From Lacisediminihabitans sp046156175 (lineage in GTDB: Bacteria > Actinomycetota > Actinomycetes > Actinomycetales > Microbacteriaceae): 64,000 bases of DNA. Positions 27,133 through 35,564 of this stretch are shown one piece after another. The notes below the pieces were generated by a model that was not told the origin of the DNA, did not search any database, and worked only from the letters and a program-made list of their open reading frames with translations. A program made the position numbers and the translations under genes. The number at the start of each line of letters is the position of its first letter. The stretch's first letter is position 1. The stretch spans positions 310,001 to 374,000 of the forward strand of contig NZ_JAYLVL010000002.1 in NCBI RefSeq assembly GCF_046156175.1, written 5' to 3'.

Positions 27133-28289
27133 TGGCGGATTCCACCGATCGCACCATCCTCTTCGCACACCCGGGCGCGGAGCTCTACGGATCCGACCGT
27201 GTGCTGCTGGAGAGTGTGAGCGCCCTGGTCGACGCCGGATGGAAGGTGGCCGTCACTGTGCCGACCTCCGGGCCGATGGTCGGTGAGCTTCGACTCCGCG
27301 GGGCGCGGGTGACTCTCCGCCCGTCCCCGGTGCTTCGAAAGAGCGTTCTACGACCTGCCGGCGCGCTGGAGTTTCTGTCCGACGCCGTGCGCGGGTTCGC
27401 GTCCGGCATGAGGCTCCTGACCGGACTGAAACCCGATGTGGTCTATGTCAACACCATGACGATCCCCCTCTGGATCCTCCTCGCCCGACTGCGCCGCATC
27501 CCCGTGATCTGCCATGTGCACGAGGGCGAATCATCCGCTCCGCGCCTGCTGAAGTCGGCCCTGGCATTGCCCCTGGTCTTCGCCACCCGGGTGATCGCCA
27601 ACAGCCGCTTCAGTGTCGGGGTGCTCGCTGCATCCTTCCCCCGGCTTGCCCGACGGGCGATCGTGGTGCACAACGGAGTGCTCGGGCCACCGGCCGTCAC
27701 GCCCTCCCGGCAGCACTTCGAGTCCCCGCTGCGCATCACCTACGTCGGTCGGCTCTCCCCGCGCAAGGGAGTGGATGTCGCGATCCAGTCGATCGCCCAC
27801 CTCGCCACCCGCGGAGTCGAGTCCCGGCTGGATATCGTCGGTGACGTCTTCACGGGGTACGAGTGGTACGAGGAGCAGCTCCGAGATCAGGTCGAGTCCA
27901 CCGGTCTCGGCGATCGCGTGACGTTCCATGGCTTCCAGTCGGCGATCTGGCCGATCGTGGCGGCGGGCGACGTCGTCGTGGTTCCCTCGCGCGGGGACGA
28001 GCCGTTCGGCGACACTGCGGTCGAAGCGGTACTGAGCGGGCGGCGCCTGATCGCGAGTGCGACGAGTGGATTGTTGGAAGCAACGGAGGGATACCAGACG
28101 GCCATAACTGTCGTACCGGGGAGCGCGGACGCGCTGGCAGATGCCTTACAGCAGACGATCGAGACGTGGGAAGGGACGTCTCCACAGATCGAAGCGGACA
28201 CCGAGCGGGCAGTAGCCCGACACGGCTCCGTCGTCTATCGTCGACGCATCGTCGACCTGATCGACTCGATTGTGACTCCCGCTCGCTAG
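27132..28289 (+). CDS. GT4 family glycosyltransferase
   Basis: 385 aa. The N-terminal Rossmann half begins TILFAHPGAELYGSDRVLLE, and the C-terminal donor-binding half has ITYVGRLSPRKGVDVAIQSI and the E-x7-E region DEPFGDTAVEAVLSG. It adds a sugar from a nucleotide donor to the lipid-linked repeat unit at the cytosolic face of the membrane. ATG at 27132 overlaps the upstream stop; a longer reading into the upstream gene is rejected. The gene continues the EPS operon with a one-base gap to the polymerase. Confidence 0.9.
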   Translation: MADSTDRTILFAHPGAELYGSDRVLLESVSALVDAGWKVAVTVPTSGPMVGELRLRGARVTLRPSPVLRKSVLRPAGALEFLSDAVRGFASGMRLLTGLKPDVVYVNTMTIPLWILLARLRRIPVICHVHEGESSAPRLLKSALALPLVFATRVIANSRFSVGVLAASFPRLARRAIVVHNGVLGPPAVTPSRQHFESPLRITYVGRLSPRKGVDVAIQSIAHLATRGVESRLDIVGDVFTGYEWYEEQLRDQVESTGLGDRVTFHGFQSAIWPIVAAGDVVVVPSRGDEPFGDTAVEAVLSGRRLIASATSGLLEATEGYQTAITVVPGSADALADALQQTIETWEGTSPQIEADTERAVARHGSVVYRRRIVDLIDSIVTPAR

Positions 28290-28290
28290 C

Positions 28291-29685
28291 ATGGCTGTCA
28301 TGGCCCTCTCCGGTCCCCTCACCGATCGAGGGTTCATCGTCGCCCTCGGGGTGGCACTGGTCTTCGTGCTGTACCTCGTGCTCCATCGCTCCCCCCGCCT
28401 CGCGGTGGGATTCTGGATCACCGTGCTGTGTTTCGTGCCGGTCTGGATCGGTGTCGGCCTCGGGTTCGGGGGCAACTTCTACGTTCCCGCGGCCTCCGGT
28501 GCCGCCCTCGTCGTGACGGCCGCGCTCCTTCCGACGGCGCGGTTCCGGCTCACGCTGACCGACGGTCTCGTGGTGCTCCTCATTCTCGTCGGCACGGCCG
28601 CGCTGCTCACCGGCAATCAAGCGATCGCGCTGTCGTTCCTCCTCTCCCTCTGCACCTACTTCGTGGTGGGATTCGCCCTCGGCAGGCTCGCCCCGTCGCG
28701 CGTCGACATCCGTTGGATCTACGGCGCGATCGGTGTTGCGTTCACCATCGTGTCTGTGCTGGCCATCATCGAGTTCCTGACGGGCGTCAACTTCTTCACC
28801 CTGTGGCGGGCCAACAACATCTCATTCGCCACCTGGGGCTCACTCCAGAGCCGCGGCGGGGTCCTTCGCGCGGAGGGGGCTTTCGGTCATTCCATCGCGC
28901 TCGGATCCAGTCTCGCCCTGGCGATCCCGCTCACCCTGGCCACGCGGTTCCGGTTCTGGATCCGCGGCGTCATGGTGCTGCTTATGCTCATCGCGACCAC
29001 TCTCACCTTTAGTCGCATCGGCATCATCGACGCCCTGCTCGGGCTGGCGCTGTCGATCCTGTTCCTTGCCGAGGCTCTGAGCATCCGCCGCCGCATCGTC
29101 CTCGCCACGGCCGGCGTCATTCTCAGCCTCGCCCTTCTCCCTGTGGTCAACACAGTGTTCACGGATGCCGGCACGGAGGCCACCGGGAGTGCGGCGTACC
29201 GCGGCAACCTGCTGTCGCTGATCTCCGACATGAACCTCATCGGCGTGGCGAGTTCTGCCCACACCTCCGCGAGCGGGCAGGTGTATTTCGGCAACTTCCG
29301 GTCGATCGACAGCCAGCTGATCCTCAGCGGACTCTCCGGAGGCCTGATCGTTCTCGCCGTGGTCGTGGTGGCTCTCCTCGTCGCCATCGGTTTCGTGCTC
29401 TCCGGCCGTGCAACCGCCCCCACCATCGCCGTCGTGGCCCAGATCCCCGCCTTCGCCACTGTCGCCCTCATCACGCAGTATTCGATCTTCGTCTGGTTCG
29501 TGGTTGGCCTCGCGGTGGCGACCCAGCTCGCCCGGGAGACTCCGCACAACGAGATCGCACCGTCCCACCTGCTGTTCGTTCCGGGTGAGATGGATCGATC
29601 GGTTCGCCACCTCGTCCCGTCCCACGCAGTCCGTTCCGCCCGCCCGTCCCGCAACACCACCACGCAAACACAACCGAATGAGTGA
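28291..29685 (+). CDS. Wzy/O-antigen ligase-like membrane polymerase
   Basis: 464 aa with about ten or more hydrophobic segments and a large central extracellular loop (VNTVFTDAGTEATGSAAYRGNLLSL region), the layout of O-antigen polymerase/ligase proteins. The segment EGAFGHSIALGSSLALAIPL and the following TFSRIGII are typical of the family. It would join repeat units outside the membrane after flipping. There is an ATG at 28291 with another at 28300. The position between a glycosyltransferase and the chain-length protein fits the role. Confidence 0.82.
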   Translation: MAVMALSGPLTDRGFIVALGVALVFVLYLVLHRSPRLAVGFWITVLCFVPVWIGVGLGFGGNFYVPAASGAALVVTAALLPTARFRLTLTDGLVVLLILVGTAALLTGNQAIALSFLLSLCTYFVVGFALGRLAPSRVDIRWIYGAIGVAFTIVSVLAIIEFLTGVNFFTLWRANNISFATWGSLQSRGGVLRAEGAFGHSIALGSSLALAIPLTLATRFRFWIRGVMVLLMLIATTLTFSRIGIIDALLGLALSILFLAEALSIRRRIVLATAGVILSLALLPVVNTVFTDAGTEATGSAAYRGNLLSLISDMNLIGVASSAHTSASGQVYFGNFRSIDSQLILSGLSGGLIVLAVVVVALLVAIGFVLSGRATAPTIAVVAQIPAFATVALITQYSIFVWFVVGLAVATQLARETPHNEIAPSHLLFVPGEMDRSVRHLVPSHAVRSARPSRNTTTQTQPNE

Positions 29686-29690
29686 TCACC

Positions 29691-31148
29691 ATGACGTCAA
29701 ATAGATACCTGCTCGCCCTCCGTCGCTCATGGGTCGTCATCGTTGCGGCGCTCATCCTGGGCGGGGTGGCGGGAATCGTCGCATCGGCCGTCGCGACTCC
29801 GGTCTATTCGGCGAGCTCGAAGCTCTACTTCTCCATCGGCACCGGCAGTTCAGCGACCGACCTCAACCAGGGCTCCACCTACACGCAGGCACAGATGCTG
29901 TCCTTCGCCGAGCTCGCGACCTCGCCGATTGTGCTCACGCCGGTCGTCGAGTCCCTGGGTCTGGACGTGACTCCGGCGACCCTCGCCGGTAACATCACCG
30001 CGACCACTCCCCAGGGAACCGCGCTGCTCGAGGTCACCGCGACGGCCTCGACCGGATCCCGGGCGGCGGGCATCGCCAATGCCGTCGCCGAGAGCCTCTC
30101 ATCGGAGATCGAGCGCCTCGCTCCGACCGCCACGGGCAGCAAGAAGGTACTGGCCGTGACGATCGTCACGCCCGCCACCCCGCCGACCTCGAAGTCGTCG
30201 CCGGACACCTCCCGCAACCTCCTCGCCGGCCTGGTGCTCGGCCTCATCATCGGTGTCCTCGTGGTCGTGCTCCGCCAGCGGATCGAGACCCGGATCGACG
30301 GTCCGCAGGCCCTCGCCGAGGTGACCAACGCCCCCCTCATCGGCTCGATCGGACGCCGTCACCACTACCGCCCCTCCGGCGCCGGCACGACCTCGCCGGT
30401 GCATGTCACCGAGGAGGACCGCCAACTGGCGGCGACCCTCCTCTCTTCCATCGCGGGAACGCCGTTCACCGTGCTCGTCACCTCCGCGATTCCCCGCGAG
30501 GGAACGACCGTTACCGCGCTCGGACTGTCCCTTGCGCTCGGCGAGCGCCGCCAGCGCGTGCTGCTGGTGGAGGCCAACCTCCGCCGTCCCTCCCTCTCGC
30601 ACATCACCGGTCTTCCCGCCGCGCCCGGGCTGGCCGAGGCCATCGCGGAGACCACGGGCAGCACCTCGGCGGTGAAGGTGGCGACCATCGAGGGGACCTC
30701 CGTGCTCGTGGCTGGGGAGGTGCCGTCGGACCCGAGTTCCCTCCTCGCCTCCGGCCGCATGTCAGAGCTGCTCGAGTCCTTCGCGAAAGACTACGACCTG
30801 GTCATCGTGGATGTCGCGCCCATCACCGTCTCGGCGGATGCGGCGATCCTCGGCCCGTCCGCCGATGCCGTCCTGGTGGTCGTCGACTCCACTCGGGTGC
30901 GTGCCGCGAAGCTCGCATCGGCCCTCGATTCACTGACCAGCGCGCGGATCCCCGTCATCGGGATCGTGCTCAATCACATGCGCATCCACGTGCCCCGGTA
31001 CACGGCGAGCGCCCGACGCGCCCCCGCCGGTACCGTGGCCGAGGCGCCTCATGAAGATGCGGCGGAGACTCGCACCGGCACTCCTGTCGACCCGGAACGG
31101 GCCAAGGCGGACAGAGGGAACGCACCCGCCAGCGTTTCCAAAAAGTAG
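29691..31148 (+). CDS. Wzz-type chain-length protein fused to degenerate BY-kinase-like domain
   Basis: 485 aa. N-terminal Wzz part: membrane helix SWVVIVAALILGGVAGIVAS, extracellular loop, second helix NLLAGLVLGLIIGVLVVVL. The C-terminal domain has the P-loop NTPase fold of bacterial tyrosine autokinases, but the Walker A site reads SAIPREGTTVTA with no lysine, and the A' motif reads LLVEANLRRP where DxD is expected. The Walker B-like IVDVAP is kept. There is no tyrosine cluster at the C-terminus. It probably sets polymer length without kinase activity. ATG at 29691 is preferred; GTG at 29682 overlaps the upstream stop. Confidence 0.85.
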   Translation: MTSNRYLLALRRSWVVIVAALILGGVAGIVASAVATPVYSASSKLYFSIGTGSSATDLNQGSTYTQAQMLSFAELATSPIVLTPVVESLGLDVTPATLAGNITATTPQGTALLEVTATASTGSRAAGIANAVAESLSSEIERLAPTATGSKKVLAVTIVTPATPPTSKSSPDTSRNLLAGLVLGLIIGVLVVVLRQRIETRIDGPQALAEVTNAPLIGSIGRRHHYRPSGAGTTSPVHVTEEDRQLAATLLSSIAGTPFTVLVTSAIPREGTTVTALGLSLALGERRQRVLLVEANLRRPSLSHITGLPAAPGLAEAIAETTGSTSAVKVATIEGTSVLVAGEVPSDPSSLLASGRMSELLESFAKDYDLVIVDVAPITVSADAAILGPSADAVLVVVDSTRVRAAKLASALDSLTSARIPVIGIVLNHMRIHVPRYTASARRAPAGTVAEAPHEDAAETRTGTPVDPERAKADRGNAPASVSKK

Positions 31149-31227
31149 CGTTTCTGAAAAGCAGCGTTTCGGAAAAGCAGCGTTTCTGAAGAGCAGTGTT
31201 TCCAAAAAGCAGTGTTGCTGAATGGGC
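31132..31227 (+). repeat. Six tandem 16-base repeats across the end of the chain-length gene
   Basis: Units start at 31132, 31148, 31164, 31180, 31196 and 31212. Each reads close to GCGTTTCTGAAAAGCA, with variants GCGTTTCCAAAAAGTA and GTGTTTCCAAAAAGCA; the last unit is degenerate. The core TTTCNGAAA is itself palindromic. The stop codon TAG of the upstream gene lies at the unit 1/2 junction. The following 31228-31292, between convergent genes, holds a GC-rich palindrome (GCCGGCCAGGCCGGC) and no gene. Confidence 0.85.
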
Positions 31228-31292
31228 GGTTCAAAGAAGTGGCCGGCCAGGCCGGCGACTCCCTGAAGATGATGACTACTGGGAGATGACGA

Positions 31293-31997
31293 CTACTTGA
31301 AGACGATGAGCGCCCCGCCCGCCGACGCGCTCATCGTGAGCACGAACGACGGCTGGTCGCTCTTCGGAACGCTGAAGACGTAGGTGCCGGTGGCCTTCGC
31401 GTTGGCCGCGAGCGACCCGGCGAAGGCCGTGCTGGTCTCCTTCGGAACGATCGGAGAGGCGGGAGTGAGATCCGATCCGTAGTATCCGTTGACCGACACC
31501 GCGTCCAGCGAGACGGACGCCGCCGAGCCGTTGACCAGTTCGAGCACGACCTGGATCGCGGGACCGCTGACCTCTCCCACCTGGGTACCGGTGGCAGTGA
31601 TCGGCGTCGACGAGACGATGCGGGCGGTGAGCGACCCCGTCAGCTGCGCCGGGGCGGCCTTGTCGACGGTCGCCGCGACCGGCGCGCCGAATGCGGGGTC
31701 GATGGTCGGGCTCGGGGTCGGAGTGGGCGCGCCCGGGCTCGCTGACGGTGAAGGGCTCGCTGTGGAGGACTGCGAGGGCCGCGGAGTCGCGGTGCTGCCG
31801 GCATTCGCCCCGGCGGAGACCGGGCCCTGGCTCGCGGCCAGGGCTGTGGCGACCACGGCGCCGACGACGATCAGCACGACCAGGAGCGCGGCCAGGACGA
31901 TCGCCAACACGCGATTGCGCCGGATCCAGGCCGCGAAGCCCGCCGATCCGGTCGCGGATGGGTCGGAAACGGTCGACTCCGGAGGATCCGAACTCAT
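31293..31997 (-). CDS. Membrane-anchored extracellular protein, function unknown
   Basis: 234 aa. One membrane segment (RVLAIVLAALLVVLIVVGAVVATALA) follows a short cytosolic N-terminus. Then come a Ser/Thr/Pro-rich linker (PSQSSTASPSPSASPGAPTPTP) and a beta-rich C-terminal domain of about 120 residues (IVSSTPITATGTQVGEVSGP, then VVLELVNGSA), resembling DUF4352-like immunoglobulin-fold domains. ATG at 31997 overlaps the stop of the CDP-alcohol phosphotransferase gene, so the two are coupled. It may serve as a surface partner of that enzyme; no catalytic motif is visible. Confidence 0.75.
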   Translation of the reverse strand: MSSDPPESTVSDPSATGSAGFAAWIRRNRVLAIVLAALLVVLIVVGAVVATALAASQGPVSAGANAGSTATPRPSQSSTASPSPSASPGAPTPTPSPTIDPAFGAPVAATVDKAAPAQLTGSLTARIVSSTPITATGTQVGEVSGPAIQVVLELVNGSAASVSLDAVSVNGYYGSDLTPASPIVPKETSTAFAGSLAANAKATGTYVFSVPKSDQPSFVLTMSASAGGALIVFK

Positions 31998-32818
31998 GAC
32001 GGGTTCCCCTCGGACTTCGTTGCCTGAGCAGTGGACGGCCAAGCGGATAGTTCTCGGAACCACTTGACGGCGGCGAGCAGGAGAAACGCCGTGGTGGCCG
32101 CGAAAAGCAGGGTGTAGACCGCGAAGAAAACCAGCGGGGCCCCGAGCAGCACGAAGGAGAGGCACAACACCCCATAGTCCATCGGGAGCACGAGGATCGC
32201 GCGCAGCCAGGAGGGGCGGCCGGGCGCATCCGCCGCGACGGACGGCGACCCGTGGGCGCGGCGCAACTGCTCGGTGAGGATCATGCAAAAGAACAGCACG
32301 GCGGACACCACGGAGAACGCGATCGGTACGAGGAGCCACCCGCGCGGCACCACCTCGAACCGGTAGAAACCGATCGCAACAGCCAGCGGCATGGATGACA
32401 CCTTCACCGAGTCGACCATGTGGTCGAGCCATTCCCCGGCGGGACTGCTGGTGCCTTCTAGTCGCGAGACCTGGCCATCCGCCGAGTCGAACGCGTACCC
32501 GATGAGCAGGAAGACGGCGACCGCGACGCCCAGACCCCAGGACGGCGGGAAGGCGATCAGGAAGGCTATCGCCACAAAGGTCCAGACGGCGCTGATCGCC
32601 GTCACCGCATTCGCTCCGAGACCCGCTCGATGAGCAGCGGCGGCGAGATACCGGCCGAGTCGCCGATTGACGAACCGTGAGTAGGCTGGAGCGCTGCGAG
32701 CCGCTGGCTTCTGTGCTCGACTCATCTCGCGCACGAGGTCGAGATACGATCCATGGGAATTTTCGAGGCTCGCGTCGATAGGAATTCCAGGCTCAGTCAA
32801 TGGCTGTCCAGCTCTCAT
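31994..32818 (-). CDS. CDP-alcohol phosphatidyltransferase family membrane enzyme
   Basis: 274 aa, about six membrane helices. The signature D-x2-DG-x2-(A)R-x8-G-x3-D-x3-D is complete as DSADGQVSRLEGTSSPAGEW followed by LDHMVD, with S in place of the usual A. These enzymes transfer a phosphoalcohol from a CDP-alcohol to an acceptor. With a TagD-like cytidylyltransferase in the same locus, transfer of a phospho-alcohol to a lipid or to the polysaccharide is plausible. The start is uncertain: ATG at 32848 lies directly after a perfect TATAAT, so the later ATG at 32818 is preferred. Confidence 0.82.
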   Translation of the reverse strand: MRAGQPLTEPGIPIDASLENSHGSYLDLVREMSRAQKPAARSAPAYSRFVNRRLGRYLAAAAHRAGLGANAVTAISAVWTFVAIAFLIAFPPSWGLGVAVAVFLLIGYAFDSADGQVSRLEGTSSPAGEWLDHMVDSVKVSSMPLAVAIGFYRFEVVPRGWLLVPIAFSVVSAVLFFCMILTEQLRRAHGSPSVAADAPGRPSWLRAILVLPMDYGVLCLSFVLLGAPLVFFAVYTLLFAATTAFLLLAAVKWFRELSAWPSTAQATKSEGNPS

Positions 32819-32848
32819 GCACAGCGCGTTCGGGTACGCGCTGGTCAT

Positions 32849-32854
32849 ATTATA
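32849..32854 (-). promoter_or_regulatory. Candidate -10 element (TATAAT) for the CDP-alcohol phosphotransferase gene
   Basis: A perfect TATAAT read leftward, between the stop of the acyltransferase gene and the CDP-alcohol phosphotransferase gene. In DNA this GC-rich it stands out. The matching -35 region (TGTCTT, 17 bases away at 32872-32877) is weak. Confidence 0.4.
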
Positions 32855-32879
32855 GGCGGCTGGATGTCACGAAGACATC

Positions 32880-33401
32880 TCAGTTCCAGTCGCGCGAGCG
32901 CCCGATGGGCCGAGCCGGATTGCCGCCGACCACGACCCCCGGCTCGACCGACCGGGTGACGACGGAACCGGCCGCGACGATCGAGCCGTCACCGAGCGAC
33001 ACTCCCTTGAGGATCATCACGCCGGTACCGACGAGCACGTGGGCCCCGATCACGATCGGGCTCGTGTGCGGGTGGACCACTCCGTCGTCGTCGGTGATCG
33101 CGTGGAAATCCGTGTCGAGCAGCTGGACCCCCCACGACACCTGGGACCCGGGCCCGAGGTGGATCCCCGTCTCGACGTTGACAACGCAATTCGCGCCGAT
33201 CGCGCTCCCGCGCTCCAGGGTGAGGGTGGCTCCCGGACCGACCCAGATCCTCGTCCCCGCACGGATGGCGCTCCCCGGACGGAGGTCGTAGGTGCCCGGT
33301 CCCCCGAGCTTCACCCGAGGTCCGATCCGCACGCGATGATAGCCCCTTAGCTGGCCGCGCGCGTAGGGGGAGAGCCGGGTGAATCGGCTGGTGAAGCTCA
33401 T
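32880..33401 (-). CDS. Left-handed beta-helix (hexapeptide) acyltransferase
   Basis: 173 aa. Hexapeptide-type repeats run through the protein (IGPRVKLGG, IGANCVVNVETGIHLGPGS, IVIGAHVLVGTGVMILKGVSLGDGSIVAAGSVVTRSV), ending in GGNPARPIG as in sugar O-acetyltransferases of the NodL/WcaB/WcaF group. The likely catalytic His lies in TDFHAI. It would acetylate a sugar of the repeat unit. ATG at 33401 overlaps the GT2 stop (ATGA). A longer reading to 33944 is antisense to that gene and is rejected. Confidence 0.9.
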   Translation of the reverse strand: MSFTSRFTRLSPYARGQLRGYHRVRIGPRVKLGGPGTYDLRPGSAIRAGTRIWVGPGATLTLERGSAIGANCVVNVETGIHLGPGSQVSWGVQLLDTDFHAITDDDGVVHPHTSPIVIGAHVLVGTGVMILKGVSLGDGSIVAAGSVVTRSVEPGVVVGGNPARPIGRSRDWN

Positions 33402-34339
33402 GCCGGATCCTTTCGCGTCGAGTTGCCCCGGCGAGACAGTCGCAGCCCGTCGCGGAGGCCGCGTGCGGCGGCGAGCGCAGGCCGCGGCGAGCGGAGCAGC
33501 TGTCGCCGACCCCCCTCGAGAAGCACTTCCCAGGCGACCCGCGGAGCGGTCCTCCGCCAGCGTCGCACGTCCGCAACCGAGAGGTGGCGGGCGGCGAACA
33601 CCAACCGGTTGCGGATGTTGTAGTAGTAGTAGGTGGTCGACTTCGGGGTGCCGGACGCCTGCGAACCCACGCCCTGGGTGCCACCTTCGGCATGGACCGC
33701 ACGGGCCGAGTCGACCACCTCGATCCGCCCTCCGAGCCGGCGGATGCGGTAGGACAGGTCCACGTCCTCCCAATAGAGGAAGTAATCGCCCTGGAACCCT
33801 CCGACCTCCCGCCAGAGCTCGTCGGAGACCATGAGGCAGGCTCCGCTCAACCACGGCTCCACCCGGTCCGAACCGGCCTCCAGCCGACGCGCCCGGGAGC
33901 GGATGCGTCCGTCCTCCAGCGACACGTGCGCTCCCCCGAACCACACGGTTCCGTCAGGGCGGAGAACCGTCGGTGCCACCAGCAGCCGCGGATCGGCACG
34001 CACGAGGGCGAGGAGCATCGCCACGCTCGAGGGATCGATCGTGGCATCGGGGTTGAGCAGAAGGAAGGCCGTTGCTCCCGCGGATCGAGCCGCGGATACG
34101 CCGGCGTTCATGCCTTCTCCGAACCCGGCGTTCGTTTGCGCGAAGACACCGGTCCAGCCGTGCCGTTCCGTCAATTCGGACACGGCCCGTCGTTCCGCCA
34201 CCGAACTCAGATTGTCGACCACGACGGTGATCGCGCCGGGAAGGGACTCCGTCACAGGGACGAGGTTCTGGCTCAACAGTTCTGACGAGGCGTAGTTCAC
34301 GACGACGACGCCGAGGCCGGTGAAGGTCGCACCTGCCAC
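33398..34339 (-). CDS. GT2 family glycosyltransferase (rhamnosyltransferase-like)
   Basis: 313 aa. GT-A fold with LGVVVVNYASSELLSQNL, the donor-binding acidic LLLNPDATIDP and the acceptor-side motif GDYFLYWEDVDLSYRIRRLG, which fits WbbL-type rhamnosyltransferases. GTG at 34339 has a near-perfect ribosome binding site, AGGAGGTGA. It transfers a sugar to the lipid-linked unit. It is the first gene of leftward block B and diverges from operon C across 178 bases (34340-34517) in which I see no further gene. Confidence 0.9.
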   Translation of the reverse strand: MAGATFTGLGVVVVNYASSELLSQNLVPVTESLPGAITVVVDNLSSVAERRAVSELTERHGWTGVFAQTNAGFGEGMNAGVSAARSAGATAFLLLNPDATIDPSSVAMLLALVRADPRLLVAPTVLRPDGTVWFGGAHVSLEDGRIRSRARRLEAGSDRVEPWLSGACLMVSDELWREVGGFQGDYFLYWEDVDLSYRIRRLGGRIEVVDSARAVHAEGGTQGVGSQASGTPKSTTYYYYNIRNRLVFAARHLSVADVRRWRRTAPRVAWEVLLEGGRRQLLRSPRPALAAARGLRDGLRLSRRGNSTRKDPA

Positions 34340-34517
34340 GATTCACCTCCTGCGGGAGACAGCGCGTCCGCTCCGGCCCGGTGGTGAGAGGTGCACGGCT
34401 CGATCATCGAGTTGCCACCATCCTGCCATGTGAGGCAAGCTAGCGTAACGGTACACAGACCGGCACCGACAGCGGCCTGTGCATCACCCCCTCGATCCCC
34501 GTAGAGAGGAGTGCTCC

Positions 34518-35564
34518 GTGACCTCGGCGCGGTCTGCACGCCCTCCGCACGCCCACACGCTCGTGGTGCTCCAGTCCTTCCCGTCGCCCCGGCCCACGAC
34601 CAACCCGTACCTGGTCATGCTCGCGGATGCGCTGCGCCAGTCCCCCGGTGTCTCGGTGCTGAACTTCGACTGGAAGACCGCGCTCACCGGACGCTACGAC
34701 CTCTACCACTCGCATTGGCCCGAGATCCTGGCCCGGGGCAGCTCCCCGGCGAAGTCGCTCGCCCGGCAGGCACTCACGGTGCTGTTCTATCTCCGCCTGC
34801 GGGCGACCCGCACGCCCGTCGTGCGCACGATGCACAACGTCGAACGGCCCGACGGCCTCACTCGTCGCGAGGTAATCCTCCTCGACTGGTTCGACCGGTT
34901 GACGACTCTCCGCATCCGCCTCAACGAATCAACCACGGTCGAGGCGGGGCAGCCTGTGGAGACCATCCCACACGGGCACTACCGGGAGTGGTACCGCGAC
35001 CGCGACCGGAGCTCCGTCGTGCCCGGCCAGTTCGGGTACGTGGGACTCATCCGCCGCTACAAGGGCGTCGAGAGCCTGATCGGCGCGTTCCGCCAGCTGG
35101 ATGACCGCGCGCTGTCGCTGAGGGTGGGGGGCAAGCCGTCCACCGTGGATCTCGCGGAGTCCGTGGAGGGCCTGGCCCGCGGCGACGAGCGGATCGCGCT
35201 CCACCTCCAGTTCCTCTCCGACCAGGAGCTGGTGGATGTCGTCACCTCGTCTGAAATGGTGGTGCTGCCCTATCTCTTCATGCACAATTCGGGCGGCACC
35301 CTCGCGGCACTATCCCTCGATCGTCCCGTCATCGTTCCGGACAACGCCGTCAATGTCGACCTGGCAGCGGAGGTCGGCGAAGGATGGGTGCATCGGTACT
35401 CGGGTGAGCTCACGGGCGAGGTGCTCGGTTCCGCCCTCGCGGCGGCGAGAACCCGACCCTCGAGCGCGCATCCCGACCTGTCCGCCCGCGACTGGACTGA
35501 CGCCGGCCGAGCGCATGTCGCGGCGTATCGGCGTGCCGCCGTCCTGGCAAGCGAGGGCAGATGA
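34518..35564 (+). CDS. Glycosyltransferase (GT4-like)
   Basis: 348 aa. The N-terminus LVVLQSFPSPRPTTNPYLVMLAD and DLYHSHWPEILA resemble EPS glycosyltransferases of the GT4/GT-B fold. The C-terminal half carries FGYVGLIRRYKGVESLIGAF (donor domain) and VVLPYLFMHNSGGTLAALSLDRPVIV. GTG at 34518 is chosen because AGAGGAG (34504-34511) lies just upstream. It opens operon C, and its stop overlaps the next start by four bases. The sugar is unknown. Confidence 0.85.
   Translation: MTSARSARPPHAHTLVVLQSFPSPRPTTNPYLVMLADALRQSPGVSVLNFDWKTALTGRYDLYHSHWPEILARGSSPAKSLARQALTVLFYLRLRATRTPVVRTMHNVERPDGLTRREVILLDWFDRLTTLRIRLNESTTVEAGQPVETIPHGHYREWYRDRDRSSVVPGQFGYVGLIRRYKGVESLIGAFRQLDDRALSLRVGGKPSTVDLAESVEGLARGDERIALHLQFLSDQELVDVVTSSEMVVLPYLFMHNSGGTLAALSLDRPVIVPDNAVNVDLAAEVGEGWVHRYSGELTGEVLGSALAAARTRPSSAHPDLSARDWTDAGRAHVAAYRRAAVLASEGR

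Noticed and set aside
31132..31227. CRISPR array
   Set aside because: Units are directly adjacent 16-mers without spacers, overlap a stop codon, and no cas gene is near.
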